Origin: Longimicrobium sp.
GTDB taxonomy: Bacteria; Gemmatimonadota; Gemmatimonadetes; Longimicrobiales; Longimicrobiaceae
DNA length: 64,000 bases
Assembly (NCBI GenBank): GCA_036389795.1
Contig: DASVWD010000004.1
Location: forward strand, 1-64,000
Reading direction: 5' to 3'
Shown: piece after piece, positions 15,654-24,127 of the stretch
How the letters are laid out: the number at the start of each line of letters is the position of its first letter
Position numbering within the stretch: the stretch's first letter is position 1
Notes under the pieces: generated by a model
What the model saw: the letters and a program-made list of their open reading frames with translations, nothing else
What the model was told of the DNA's origin: nothing
The model's database searches: none
Position numbers and translations under genes: made by a program

Positions 15654-16703
15654 ATGCGATTCGGATACTGGCTCCCCGTCTTCGGCGGCTGGCTCCGCAA
15701 CGTGGACGACGAGGGGATGGAGGCCTCGTGGGAGTACGTGAGCCGCCTGGCGCGGCAGAGCGAGGAGATCGGCTTCGACCTCACGCTGGTGGCCGAGCTG
15801 TTCCTGAACGACATCAAGGGGCAGGACGCGCCCACCCTGGAGGCGTGGTCCACCGCGGCGGCGCTGGCGGCGGTCACCCGGCGGCTGGAGATCATGGTGG
15901 CGGTGCGCCCCACCTTCCACCCGCCGGTGATCTTCGCCAAGCAGGCGGCCAACATCGACCGCATCGGCGGCGGGCGGTTGTCGCTGAACGTGGTGTCGAG
16001 CTGGTGGGCCACCGAGGCGAAGAAGTACGGCGTGCAGTTCGACGTGCACGACGACCGCTACGCCCGCACGCGCGAGTGGCTGGAGGTGGTCGACGGCGTG
16101 TGGAGCCAGCCGCGCTTCAGCTACGCCGGGCGCTACTACACGGTGGACGAGGCGGTGCTGGAGCCCAAGCCGGCCGCCCGCCCGCGGCCCACGATCTACG
16201 CCGGCGGCGAGTCGCCCGCGGCCAAGGAGCTGATCTCGGCCCGCTGCGACGGCTACCTGATGCACGGCGACCCGCCGGAGAACATCGCGCCGAAGGTGGC
16301 CGACATGCGCGCCCGCCGCCAGGCGCTGGGCCTGCCGCCGATGGTGTACGGCGCAGCCGGCTACGTGGTCTGCCGCGACACCGAGGCCGAGGCGCGCCGC
16401 GAGCTGCAGCGCATCACCGACGTGGGGAGCGGCGCCGCCTACCACAACTACCGGGAGTGGCTGGCGAACACGCAGCTCGAGCAGCGGGTGAGCCTGGAGG
16501 ACTACTCGGTGTCGAACCGGGGCCTGCGCAGCGGCCTGGTGGGCACCCCCGAGCGGATCGCCGAGCGGCTGATCGAGCTGGAGGCCGCCGGGCTGGACCT
16601 GGTGCTCCTGCAGTTCTCGCCGCAGCTCGAGGAGATGGAGCGCTTCGCCGAGCAGGTGATCCCGCTGGTGAACGGGGCGCGGGAGCAGAGGACGGCGGCG
16701 TAG
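15654..16703 (+). CDS. LLM-class flavin-dependent monooxygenase (organosulfur type)
   Basis: A 349-residue luciferase-like TIM barrel. It opens with FGYWLPVFGGWLRN, close to the SsuD/SfnG group that cleaves sulfonates or sulfones with FMNH2 and O2. Other landmarks are LEIMVAVRPTFHPPVIFAKQ, IGGGRLSLNVVSSWW (flavin phosphate region), YAGGESPAAKEL, and SGLVGTPERIAERL near the C-terminus. These enzymes need a separate flavin reductase, which is not in the window. The tight coupling to the ATP-grasp gene and the cysteine leader suggest sulfur scavenging under cysteine limitation; the exact substrate is not deducible. Confidence 0.85.
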   Translation: MRFGYWLPVFGGWLRNVDDEGMEASWEYVSRLARQSEEIGFDLTLVAELFLNDIKGQDAPTLEAWSTAAALAAVTRRLEIMVAVRPTFHPPVIFAKQAANIDRIGGGRLSLNVVSSWWATEAKKYGVQFDVHDDRYARTREWLEVVDGVWSQPRFSYAGRYYTVDEAVLEPKPAARPRPTIYAGGESPAAKELISARCDGYLMHGDPPENIAPKVADMRARRQALGLPPMVYGAAGYVVCRDTEAEARRELQRITDVGSGAAYHNYREWLANTQLEQRVSLEDYSVSNRGLRSGLVGTPERIAERLIELEAAGLDLVLLQFSPQLEEMERFAEQVIPLVNGAREQRTAA

Positions 16704-16720
16704 TTCGAAGTCGATCTGGG

Positions 16721-16793
16721 GAAGGCGGCTGAAAGCCGCGGCAACAACCGCAGAAAGCCTCGCAAACCGCGCGAGGCTTCAACGGCAACGTCC
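16721..16793 (-). repeat. Dispersed intergenic repeat, copy 2 (family B, inverted)
   Basis: The reverse complement matches 941-1003 with a few differences (gcctcgc, gggtttgcgaggctt, gttgttgccgcggct). It lies in the gap after the monooxygenase gene. Confidence 0.55.
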
Positions 16794-16841
16794 CACGTCG
16801 GGGATTTGCCGGGGCGCGCCGGGGCGCGTAGCTTCCCGACC

Positions 16842-16884
16842 CGGCGCCGGGCTGGACCGAGGTCCGGCCCGGCGCCGTCGTTTT
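16842..16884 (+). terminator. Terminator hairpin with T tract
   Basis: A long stem (cggcgccgggctggacc against ggtccggcccggcgccg, one G-U pair) followed by tcgtttt. It ends 36 bp before the GNAT start, so it ends the ATP-grasp/monooxygenase operon or attenuates the GNAT gene. Confidence 0.65.
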
Positions 16885-16920
16885 CGCTTCCGACGATCGA
16901 CGTCTCGCGAGCCTGGAACG

Positions 16921-17412
16921 ATGTCCGACGGAGTCGTGGTCCGTCCCGCCAGCGAGGCGGACGGCGAGGTCTGGCTGGGGCTGGTGGACGCGCTGGCCGA
17001 CTACGAGAAGCTCGACCGACCCTCGCCCGAGGCGCGGGGGCGGCTGCTGGCGGACGCGTTCGGGCCCCGGCCGCGCATCCAGGTCTACATCGGCGAGATG
17101 GAGGGCCGGCCGGTCGCGTACGCCATCACCCTGGAGACGTACTCCTCGTTCCTGGCCCTGCCGACGCTCTACCTCGAAGACCTCTTCGTCGTCCCCGAGG
17201 CGCGCAGGCACGGGCTCGGCCGCGCGATGATCCGCTTCCTGGCCGGCGAGGCGGTGCGCCGCGGGTGCGGGCGGATGGAGTGGGTGGTGCTGGACTGGAA
17301 CCGGCTCGCCATCGACTTCTACGAGCGCCTGGGCGCGCGGCACATGAAGGAGTGGTACACCTACCGCCTCACCGCCGACCAGCTCCGGGAGATCGCGGAC
17401 GCTCCGGCCTGA
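16921..17412 (+). CDS. GNAT family N-acetyltransferase
   Basis: A 163-residue single-domain acetyltransferase. The acetyl-CoA motif A is YLEDLFVVPEARRHGLGRAM (R/Q-x-x-G-x-G/A as RRHGLG, about residues 84-100). Motif B, LDWNRLAIDFYERLGARHMKEW, gives the usual DFY..LGA ending. The N-terminal VRPASEADGEVWLGLV is typical of the spermine/diamine acetyltransferase-like subgroup. Substrate unknown. It is a monocistronic gene with a strong hairpin before it. Confidence 0.85.
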   Translation: MSDGVVVRPASEADGEVWLGLVDALADYEKLDRPSPEARGRLLADAFGPRPRIQVYIGEMEGRPVAYAITLETYSSFLALPTLYLEDLFVVPEARRHGLGRAMIRFLAGEAVRRGCGRMEWVVLDWNRLAIDFYERLGARHMKEWYTYRLTADQLREIADAPA

Positions 17413-17807
17413 GTCTCGAGCGGGCCGCCTCCCTGGCGCACTTTTCGCAAAGACGCTCGCCCCTTTTGCCGCGAGGGACGGGCGTTCTTAATTTCACCTT
17501 CCGCATATACTTACGGCCACAACACTCCCCCGATCTTTCATCTGGAGGGAATTTACCAGCAGCCACCTCGGTTTTCATCTAAATATCGTTTGCACAACAG
17601 GTTGGGCAGCCATGAACAAACGAACAAAGCACCACTTTCGGACGCGAATTGGTCCGCAACTTGCCAGACCCCTTCACGCCACGATCCGCCGCGGAGGAGC
17701 GCGGTGGGTCGCACCGGGCCCGGTGAGGATCGGCGGGACGCCGCCGGTCGGACGAGGAAGAGGATTCGACGACGAAGCACGGGACTCACTGACCTGGAGG
17801 AACGCAG
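17413..17807. other. Intergenic region, partly AT-rich
   Basis: About 395 bp. Positions 17480-17600 are unusually AT-rich for this genome (ttaatttcaccttccgcata, catctaaatatcg), suggesting promoter or regulatory DNA for the lipoprotein gene downstream. I found no clear -35/-10 pair, RNA gene or convincing reading frame. Confidence 0.4.
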
Positions 17808-18263
17808 ATGTACGGGAAGATCAAGGGCCTGTTCACGGTCGCCGCACTCGCCGCCACCGCCGCGTGCAACTCCGGCTCGCCCACGGAGGCCTCGTTCCTG
17901 GCGCCGCCGGACGAGCCCATGGCGGCCCGGGCCGAGAGCCAGCTCACCTTCTCGTCTTCGCAGAGCTACGACACTGCGACGCCGCAGACCTCCACGGGCG
18001 GCGTGGGCGTCATCGGCTTCACCGGCAGCCTGACCACCGGCAACCCGTGCGTCGACGTCACGGCCAGCCACAGCAGCCGTTCGGGGAGCGTGACGGTGAC
18101 GGTCACGGCCGCGCCGAACGGCAGCGCCTGCATCCAGGTGATCACGAACAACAACTACCAGGGCCAGGTGTCGAACCTGGCGCCCGGCACCTACACCTTC
18201 ACCGTGGTCCACGACGTGGGGACCCGCACCACCGCGCACACCAGCACCGTCGTGGTGCAGTAG
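17808..18263 (+). CDS. Putative lipoprotein with beta-sandwich domain
   Basis: A 151-residue protein from an ATG with a strong ggaggaac site. A signal peptide runs to an AATAACNSG lipobox-like Cys at residue 20, so it is likely anchored to a membrane. The mature part is Ser/Thr-rich with alternating strands and two Cys (C64 and C104) that could form a disulphide; SVTVTVTAAPNGSACIQVI and YTFTVVHDVGTRTTAH resemble Ig/fibronectin-like strands. No family recognised. Confidence 0.65.
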   Translation: MYGKIKGLFTVAALAATAACNSGSPTEASFLAPPDEPMAARAESQLTFSSSQSYDTATPQTSTGGVGVIGFTGSLTTGNPCVDVTASHSSRSGSVTVTVTAAPNGSACIQVITNNNYQGQVSNLAPGTYTFTVVHDVGTRTTAHTSTVVVQ

Positions 18264-18454
18264 CCCACGGCCCACCGCCGGGCCCGCGCCGACGCGGCGC
18301 GGCCCGGACGGCCGCGGGGCTCCCCGGACCGGGCGAGCCTCGCGGCCGAGCGCTTTCCCCCGCTCTCCCGCTCGGAACGTGACGCGCGCCACTACACCCC
18401 GGACGGCGCGAGGTGTAGATTGCGCGCAGCCATCACTTTGCTCCGAGGGGAACG

Positions 18455-18970
18455 ATGCCCGCTTTCGACTTCGACCGCATGCCCGACGACGCCCGCGTGT
18501 GGGTGTTCGCCGCCTCCCGCGACCTGTCGCCGGACGAGTCGGCGGCGCTGCTGCGGCACGTGGACGGCTTCCTGGCGCACTGGCACGCGCACGGCGCGCC
18601 GGTGGCCGGGGCGCGCGAGCTTCGCCACGGCCGCTTCCTGCTGGTGGCCGCCGACGAGCGCGCCACGGGGGTGTCGGGGTGCTCGATCGACTCGCTCACC
18701 CGCGCGCTGAAGGACGCGGAGGCCGAGCTGGGCCTGTCGCTGCGCGAGGCGGCGTCGCTGGTGTTCTACCGCGGCGCGGACGGCGCCGTGCGCGGGGTGC
18801 CCCGCCCCGAGTTCCGCCGGCTGGCCCAGTCCGGCGAAGTGGGCGAGGACACGGTGGTCTTCGACAACACGGCGGCCAGCGTGGGCGACGTGCGCGCCGG
18901 GCGCTGGGAGCGGCCGCTGCGCGAGTCGTGGCACGCGCGGGCGTTTCCGGTCGGCGCGCCCGCTGCGTGA
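18455..18970 (+). CDS. Conserved hypothetical protein
   Basis: A 171-residue soluble protein with gagggg before the ATG. The pattern VWVFAASRDLS, FLAHWHAHG, RFLLVAADE and SGCSIDSLTRAL, followed by FYRG, matches a small family that databases often label 'ABC transporter ATPase'. It has no Walker motifs, so that label is misleading. The conserved Cys in SGCSID and the His residues could be functional. Role unknown. It is followed by a promoter-terminator pair that does not belong to it. Confidence 0.7.
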   Translation: MPAFDFDRMPDDARVWVFAASRDLSPDESAALLRHVDGFLAHWHAHGAPVAGARELRHGRFLLVAADERATGVSGCSIDSLTRALKDAEAELGLSLREAASLVFYRGADGAVRGVPRPEFRRLAQSGEVGEDTVVFDNTAASVGDVRAGRWERPLRESWHARAFPVGAPAA

Positions 18971-18989
18971 GGGGGCGGAACGTACGCTC

Positions 18990-19018
18990 TTGACAGGGCG
19001 AGGGGGTTCGGTTATACT
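18990..19018 (+). promoter_or_regulatory. Near-consensus sigma-70 promoter
   Basis: Perfect TTGACA at 18990-18995, a 17-bp spacer and TATACT at 19013-19018. It is the best promoter in the window. It drives transcription toward a terminator only about 40 bp away, with no gene between. Confidence 0.8.
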
Positions 19019-19025
19019 TCGGCCC

Positions 19026-19092
19026 AAGCAGTTGGACTGGGAACACCCGGTCGGCGACTGGCCTCGGCGAAATGCCGGGGCCTTTCGTTTTT
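19026..19092 (+). ncRNA. Candidate small RNA, about 67 nt
   Basis: Bounded by the near-consensus promoter (predicted start about 19025-19026) and an intrinsic terminator: ggcctcggc / gccggggcc (one G-U pair), loop gaaat, then tttcgttttt (19060-19092). The DNA between has no reading frame with a ribosome site. The next gene, at 19109, is convergent, so the promoter serves nothing else. No known RNA family is recognised. Confidence 0.6.
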
Positions 19093-19108
19093 CCGGCCCG
19101 TCCCTCCC

Positions 19109-19849
19109 TCAGGGAAAGACCTTCAGCCCCCACCCCTCCTTCCGACCGGACGGGCTGCGGCGGAACTTGGGCTCCAGCAGGTCGCAGGCGCGGTTGGGCT
19201 GCGCGGGGTCCAGCACCTTGCGCCCGATCGGCCGCGCGACCAGATCGGCGAGCTGGAGCCCGGCCGAGTTCGCCTTCTTGTCGGTCATCACGATCTCGAA
19301 CGGGAGCGCCCGGCGCAGGTGGTTGTCGCCGCCGCAGACGCGGCGGAAGGCCTCCTCCAGCCGGGCGTCTTCCTTCGCCCCGCGCCGCTCGAACAGCAGG
19401 TGCGTGACGCCGCCGCTGCACCCGCGCCCGCACAGGTGCTGGTAGATGCGCTCCAGGCCGAAGCCCATGGCCACGTGGTAGGGATCGGCCGGGCGGCGGT
19501 AGCGCTCGCGGTGGCGCTGCTTGTGGATGGCGCTGGCGACCAGCGTGAACGGCGCCTCCACCATCAGCCGGTCGAGGTCGGCGAAGAAGGCGTCGCGCCG
19601 CGCGGCGTCGAAGAGGAAGGCGAACGGGCCCTTGCTCTTGCGGATGTCGTGCTCGTGCAGGATCACCTGGTCGTGTCCGAAGTGGCGGTACTTGAAGCGC
19701 AGCACCGCGGGCGCGGCGGCGGACGCGTACGCTTCCTTCTCGAAGACGAGGAAGGCCAGGACGAACACGGGGTAGCTGGCGTCGATCGACTCCATGCCGT
19801 GGTCGCCGCTCTCGTCGACGAAGACCACGTAGTCGCTGAAGGCGGGCAA
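19109..19849 (-). CDS. DUF3800 domain protein
   Basis: A 246-residue protein of the DUF3800 family, an RNase H-like fold common on mobile and defence-rich DNA. Conserved elements are VFVDESGDHG near the N-terminus (acidic metal ligands), HEHDIRKSKG around residue 67, and near the C-terminus TDKKANSAGLQLADLVARPIG, where the LQxADL Asp is the third acidic site. The start is a TTG at 19849 with a weak ribosome site; a later GTG (about residue 8) is possible. No partner gene is adjacent. Activity unproven for the family. Confidence 0.8.
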   Translation of the reverse strand: MPAFSDYVVFVDESGDHGMESIDASYPVFVLAFLVFEKEAYASAAAPAVLRFKYRHFGHDQVILHEHDIRKSKGPFAFLFDAARRDAFFADLDRLMVEAPFTLVASAIHKQRHRERYRRPADPYHVAMGFGLERIYQHLCGRGCSGGVTHLLFERRGAKEDARLEEAFRRVCGGDNHLRRALPFEIVMTDKKANSAGLQLADLVARPIGRKVLDPAQPNRACDLLEPKFRRSPSGRKEGWGLKVFP

Positions 19850-19950
19850 GCGGGACGGGGCAGGTGGGAGAAGAAGGGAATGGAGGAAAGTGGACGAAGG
19901 GTACGGCTTCGGGACGCGTTCCGCAACCCCCTGTGAGAGACTCGCGTGAG

Positions 19951-20091
19951 GGATGCGCGCCCGGAGGGCCGGGACGGCGCCGCGACACGGGGTATCGTCG
20001 CGGCGGTGGCCCGGCGCGGTTGGGCAACGTTGTTTGTTGCCCTACCGCGCGCGCAGCCCGGCCCGGAGCGCAGCGGAGGGACACGCCCCAA
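19951..20091 (+). repeat. Dispersed intergenic repeat, copy 2 (family A)
   Basis: A close copy of 1-145 with the same order of landmarks (gggatgcgcgcccg, cggcggtggcccggc, gcgcgcagcccggcccgg, agggacacgcccc). It lies between two minus-strand genes and is followed directly by a stutter palindrome. Confidence 0.7.
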
Positions 20092-20097
20092 ACCGCA

Positions 20098-20216
20098 GTG
20101 CGAAGTGCTGAGTGCGAAGTGCTAAGTGCTTGTCTGCGTACGAAGGCAATCGCCGCTCGGCTTCGCACTTCGCACTTCGCACTTCGCACTTCGCACTTCG
20201 CACTTCGCACTTCGCA
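20098..20216. repeat. Stutter palindrome with eight 7-bp units
   Basis: Right arm: eight perfect tandem copies of cttcgca (20161-20216), ending 2 bp before the stop codon at 20219. Left arm: agtgcgaagtgctgagtgcg and related units (20098-20130), complementary to the right arm. Together they can form a long imperfect hairpin, likely terminating the transporter gene. Confidence 0.75.
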
Positions 20217-20218
20217 AG

Positions 20219-20920
20219 TTACTCCACCGCGATCGAGAACGGGGTGAAGTCGGTGTCACGGTCGTAGTAGTCCTCGTGCTCCACGCGCTTGAGGAAGCCC
20301 ACCACCCGGTAGGTGAGCGGCGTGGCGATCACCTCCCAGAGCACCTTGAGGACGTAGTTGCTGAGCGTGACCCGGAGCACCGTCTGCGTCTCCCACACGC
20401 CCAGGAAGGCCACCGGGTAGAAGACGGCCGAATCGACGCCCGCGCCCACGATCGTCGAGCCGATGGTGCGGGTGAAGAGCCAGCGGCCCTCGGTGAAGAG
20501 CTTCATCTTGGCCAGCACGTACGAGTTGGCGAACTCGCCCACCCAGAACGCCGCCAGCGAGGCGAGCACGATGCGCGGCGTCTGCCCGAACACGCTCACC
20601 AGCGCGGCCTGCCCCTTCCAGGTGGGGTCGGGCGGCAGCGCGAGCACCACCACGCTCATCAGCGAGGCGAAGGCCAGCGCCGCGAACCCCGCCCAGATCA
20701 CGCGGCGCGAGCGCGCGTAGCCGTACACTTCGGTGAGGATGTCGCCGAAGAGGTAGGCGATCGGGAAGAACAGGATCCCCGCCCCGAAGCTCACCGGACC
20801 GATCCGCGCCGGCTTCCCCGGCCCGATCAGGTTGGAGCAGAGCAGCACGGTCACGAACGCCGCCATGATCAGGTCGAAGTACTTGTACCGGCGGTGCGGA
20901 TGAGGAACGGCTGCCTGCAT
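20219..20920 (-). CDS. yhhQ: Queuosine precursor transporter (YhhQ/DUF165)
   Basis: A 233-residue inner-membrane protein with about six hydrophobic segments. Family landmarks are YKYFDLIMAAFVTVLLCSNL, then FFPIAYLFGDILTEVYGY (the DILTEVYGY signature) with the following RR, and GAGVDSAVFYPVAF. YhhQ-type proteins import 7-deazaguanine precursors (preQ0/preQ1) for queuosine tRNA modification. ATG 20920 gives a short cytoplasmic lead ending RRYKYFD; the ribosome site is weak. Its stop lies against the stutter palindrome. Confidence 0.85.
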   Translation of the reverse strand: MQAAVPHPHRRYKYFDLIMAAFVTVLLCSNLIGPGKPARIGPVSFGAGILFFPIAYLFGDILTEVYGYARSRRVIWAGFAALAFASLMSVVVLALPPDPTWKGQAALVSVFGQTPRIVLASLAAFWVGEFANSYVLAKMKLFTEGRWLFTRTIGSTIVGAGVDSAVFYPVAFLGVWETQTVLRVTLSNYVLKVLWEVIATPLTYRVVGFLKRVEHEDYYDRDTDFTPFSIAVE

Positions 20921-21054
20921 GGGGATGCGCGCGGGTGGGGCGGCCGCGAGGCAGTCCGCGGCCGCGAGGGTGAGCGTGGAACGTGCGCCGAAGGCCTCCA
21001 GTCTACCCGGAAACGCCGCGGCTGTCGAGAGGAAGGGGCCGCATCCGCGGCAGG

Positions 21055-21561
21055 TCAGCGCTGGGCCAGGCGGCGCATCACGCGCCGGCGCGGCAGCCCG
21101 TACCAGAGGAGGACGAAGACGCCGAAGAGCACGCCGGCCAGCGCGAGCGCGCCGGTGGACGAGCGGAGGATCACGCGGCTCACCAGGAAGACGTCGAGCG
21201 AGATCCCCAGCGCCAGCGGGAGCATGCTCCAGAGCAGCAGGCGCGAGGAGACGGCCAGGAAGTTCTCGCTGACGGAGCGCGGCTCGCGCTGGCGGTGCAG
21301 CGCGGCGGGCGCCATCACCAGCGCGATGGAGACCACCACCAGCACGATGGCGCCCAGGTGCAGCTTCTGCTCGAACCCGCTGAGCCGGGTGGAGAACGCC
21401 TGGTTGAAGACGGCGATGAGCTGGAAGCCGAAGAGGCTCTGGATCCCCGGGAGCACCATGCGGCACTCCTCCAGCATGTAGCTGGCGGCGTCTTCCAGCG
21501 AGAGGTTCCCTTCGCTCTCGGCGGGGGGCATCCTGCTGGGGTGCGACGGCTGGGTGCTCAC
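21055..21561 (-). CDS. Multi-pass membrane protein (DUF6328-like)
   Basis: A 168-residue protein from a GTG start. Four hydrophobic segments are visible (IQSLFGFQLIAVFNQAF; LHLGAIVLVVVSIALVMAP; LLLWSMLPLALGISLDVFLV; ALALAGVLFGVFVLLWYGLP). The opening EDAASYMLEECRMVLPGIQSL and RLSGFEQKLHLG match my memory of the DUF6328 group. No function is known. It may share a transcript with the transporter downstream (134 bp gap). Confidence 0.65.
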   Translation of the reverse strand: MSTQPSHPSRMPPAESEGNLSLEDAASYMLEECRMVLPGIQSLFGFQLIAVFNQAFSTRLSGFEQKLHLGAIVLVVVSIALVMAPAALHRQREPRSVSENFLAVSSRLLLWSMLPLALGISLDVFLVSRVILRSSTGALALAGVLFGVFVLLWYGLPRRRVMRRLAQR

Positions 21562-21681
21562 GCGCTGGTCGGAATCTGGTGACGGCGAAACAGGCCGGCC
21601 CCGGCCTTCGCCGCACGCCGATTACCAGATTCGTGCCGATACGTCACACACCTCCCCCGGCCGTCGGCAGGTCCGCCGTCC

Positions 21682-23361
21682 TCAGCGCTCGTGGACCACG
21701 CGCCCGCCGACCACCGTCATCGCCACCCGCGCGTCGCGGATGGTCTCGGGCGGCACGCGGCGCAGGTCGCGGTCGAGCACCACGAAGTCGGCGAGCTTCC
21801 CCGGCTCCAGCGTCCCCTTCTCGCGCTCCTCGAACGCCGCGTGCGCCGCGCCGGAGGTGTAGGCCCGGAGCGCCTCCTCCACGGTGATCTTCTGCTCCGG
21901 CACCCAGCCGCCGGGGTTGCGGTCGTCCAGCGTCCTGCGGGTGGCGGCGGCGTAGATCCCCTCCAGCGGCGTGGGCGGCGCCACGTACCAGTCGCTCCCG
22001 AACGCCGGGCGGGCGCCCGCGTCCAGCAGCGAGCGGAAGGCGTAGGTGGTGCGGATGCGCTCGGGGCCGATCACCCGCTCGGCCCAGCGCCCGTCGTCGA
22101 TGGCGTGGTACGGCTGCATGCTGGGGATCACGCCCAGCGCGGCGAAGCGGGGGATGTCGCGCGGGGCCAGGTGCTGCGCGTGCTCCACGCGGAAGCGCCG
22201 GTCTCGCGCGCCGTTTTCACTGGCTACGCGGGCGAAGACGTCCAGGAGGATCGTGTTCGCCCGGTCACCGATGGCGTGCACCATCACCTGCAGCCCGGCG
22301 CGGTCGGCGCCCGCGGCCCAGCGGTGGAGGCTGTCCGGCGGGGTGACCAGGAGGCCGGAGTCGGCCGGCGCGTCGGTGAACGGCTGGTGGAAGGCGGCGG
22401 TGTGCGAGCCGAGCGAGCCGTCCACGTACCCCTTGAGCCCGCCGATGCGCAGCCACTCGTCGCCCCGGCCGCGGGCGGCCACGGTGTCGCGCAGCAGTTC
22501 CCAGCCGTCGAGCGGGACGGCGGCGTAGATGCGCGTCCCGAGCCGCCCGGCGGCGTGCGCGCGGCGGAACGCGGCCAGGTCCGCCCAGCTCCCCATGTGG
22601 TGCACCGAGGTGACGCCCTGCTCCGCCACGAAGCGCATGGCGGCGGCGAGCGCCCGGTCCTGCATCTCCGGCGACGGCGGCGGGACCACGCGGTCCACCA
22701 GCGCCATGGCGTTGTCCTTGAGCACGCCGGCCGGCTCGCCCCCCGGGCCGCGGACGATGGTGCCGCCCTCCACCTCGCGGGTGTCGCGGGTGACGCCGGC
22801 GGCGCGCAGGGCGGCGGAGTTGGCCAGCGCCATGTGCCCGTCCAGCCGGCTCACCCACACGGGGTTGTCGGGCGTGACCGAGTCGATCCACTCCTTCCTC
22901 GGCAGCTCGCCGCCCCAGAGCGAGTGGTCCCAGTTCCCCTCGGTGATCCAGGCGCCCGGCGGCAGCGTGCGCGCGAAGTCGCGGATGCGTCGGGTGAACT
23001 CCTCCGGCGTGCGCGCGTCGCGGAGCTGCACCGAGGCCAGCGAGTACCCGCCGCCCAGGAAGTGGATGTGCGAGTCGATGAACCCCGGCACCACCATCCG
23101 CCCCACCGCGTCGACCACCCGCGTCCCCGGCCCGGCCAGCCGCTCCACTTCGCGGTCCGACCCGACCGCGACGATCCGCCCCCCGCGCACCGCCAGCGCC
23201 TGCGCGTCGCGCGCGCCGGCCACGCCCGTCCAGACGGTCGCGTGGAGGACGACCAGCTCGGCGGGCTCCTGGGACGCCACCCGCGTCCCCTGCGCGTACG
23301 CGGCCAGGAGCAAAGGCCCGCCGAGGACGACGGTGCGGCGGAGGAGAGGGTGCCGGTTCAT
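21682..23361 (-). CDS. Exported amidohydrolase (YtcJ-like, metal-dependent)
   Basis: A 559-residue amidohydrolase-superfamily enzyme with a signal-like N-terminus (RRTVVLGGPLLLAAYAQG). Metal motifs are PGFIDSHIHFLGGG (HxH), MVHAIGDRAN (His), FRVEHAQHL (His) and FGSDWYV (Asp). The layout, with a composite beta-sandwich built from both termini and the long W-rich insert (WDHSLWGGELPRK), is that of YtcJ/N-substituted formamide deformylase-like proteins. Substrate unknown. It has its own upstream region and ends 120 bp from the DUF6328-like gene. Confidence 0.85.
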   Translation of the reverse strand: MNRHPLLRRTVVLGGPLLLAAYAQGTRVASQEPAELVVLHATVWTGVAGARDAQALAVRGGRIVAVGSDREVERLAGPGTRVVDAVGRMVVPGFIDSHIHFLGGGYSLASVQLRDARTPEEFTRRIRDFARTLPPGAWITEGNWDHSLWGGELPRKEWIDSVTPDNPVWVSRLDGHMALANSAALRAAGVTRDTREVEGGTIVRGPGGEPAGVLKDNAMALVDRVVPPPSPEMQDRALAAAMRFVAEQGVTSVHHMGSWADLAAFRRAHAAGRLGTRIYAAVPLDGWELLRDTVAARGRGDEWLRIGGLKGYVDGSLGSHTAAFHQPFTDAPADSGLLVTPPDSLHRWAAGADRAGLQVMVHAIGDRANTILLDVFARVASENGARDRRFRVEHAQHLAPRDIPRFAALGVIPSMQPYHAIDDGRWAERVIGPERIRTTYAFRSLLDAGARPAFGSDWYVAPPTPLEGIYAAATRRTLDDRNPGGWVPEQKITVEEALRAYTSGAAHAAFEEREKGTLEPGKLADFVVLDRDLRRVPPETIRDARVAMTVVGGRVVHER

Positions 23362-23515
23362 GGGAGCGCGGGGAGCGAGGCCGGGATGAGCGGTGTGGGT
23401 GAGCGGGAGATCTAGCCGCGCCGGAAGCCGGAAGGCAATGGCCGGTGGATGCGGTCGCGTCAGGACGGGTTATCTTCCCCTCCCCGGTTCCACTCACCCC
23501 AGCCCGGTGCTCGTC

Positions 23516-23974
23516 GTGAAGCTCTGGATCGATGCGGACGCCGCGCCGCGCGACGTGAAGGAGATCGTCTTCCGCGCGGCCAGGCGCCTGGAGCTGGAGA
23601 CGCTGCTCGTGGCCAACCAGCGGCTCCAGGTGCCGCCCGGCAACGCGTTCGTGGCCGCCGTGCGGGTGGAGGGCGGCCCCGACGCGGCCGACCGCCACAT
23701 CGCCGAGGCCGCCCTGCCGGGCGACGTGGCCGTGACGGCCGACATCCCCCTCGCGGCCGCGCTGGTGGAGAAGGGCGTGAGCGTGATCGACCCGCGCGGC
23801 GAGGAGTACACGCCCGAGAACGTGGGCGAGCGCCTGGCCGTGCGCGACTTCATGGACGGGCTGCGGGGCTCTGGCGTGGAGACGGGCGGCTCGCGGCCCT
23901 ACGGCGCGAAGGAGAAGCAGGCGTTCGCGGCGGCGCTCGACCGCGTGCTCACCCGGGCGCTGCGCCGCCGCTGA
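23516..23974 (+). CDS. yaiI: YaiI/YqxD family protein (DUF188)
   Basis: A 152-residue protein. GTG 23516 gives [15 protein letters not shown], the family's N-terminal WxDADAxP signature. An in-frame GTG 9 bp upstream is possible. Later conserved blocks are [32 protein letters not shown] and [19 protein letters not shown]. The fold is PIN-like, suggesting nucleic-acid contact, but the function of the family is unknown. Length is normal. Confidence 0.85.
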   Translation: MKLWIDADAAPRDVKEIVFRAARRLELETLLVANQRLQVPPGNAFVAAVRVEGGPDAADRHIAEAALPGDVAVTADIPLAAALVEKGVSVIDPRGEEYTPENVGERLAVRDFMDGLRGSGVETGGSRPYGAKEKQAFAAALDRVLTRALRRR

Positions 23975-24127
23975 GCCGTCCGCATGGCGGTGGGTACGCG
24001 GGCGGCGGCAGACCGGGTTTTCCGGACAGCCGCTCCGGGCGATCCCCCCTGCGCGCGGCTGCGCGGCAGTGTATTATGACGCGCCGATCTGTGCCTGCCT
24101 CCCCACCCGTTCCCCGAGGGAAGCACG

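Noticed and set aside
17369-17578. 69-codon minus-strand frame starting MKTEVAAGKFPP
   Set aside because: No ribosome site, overlaps the GNAT 3' end, and composition is that of an antisense frame.
20161-20216. CRISPR-like array of short repeats
   Set aside because: Units are 7 bp and contiguous, with no spacers. The same holds for the 9-bp units at 51871-51951.
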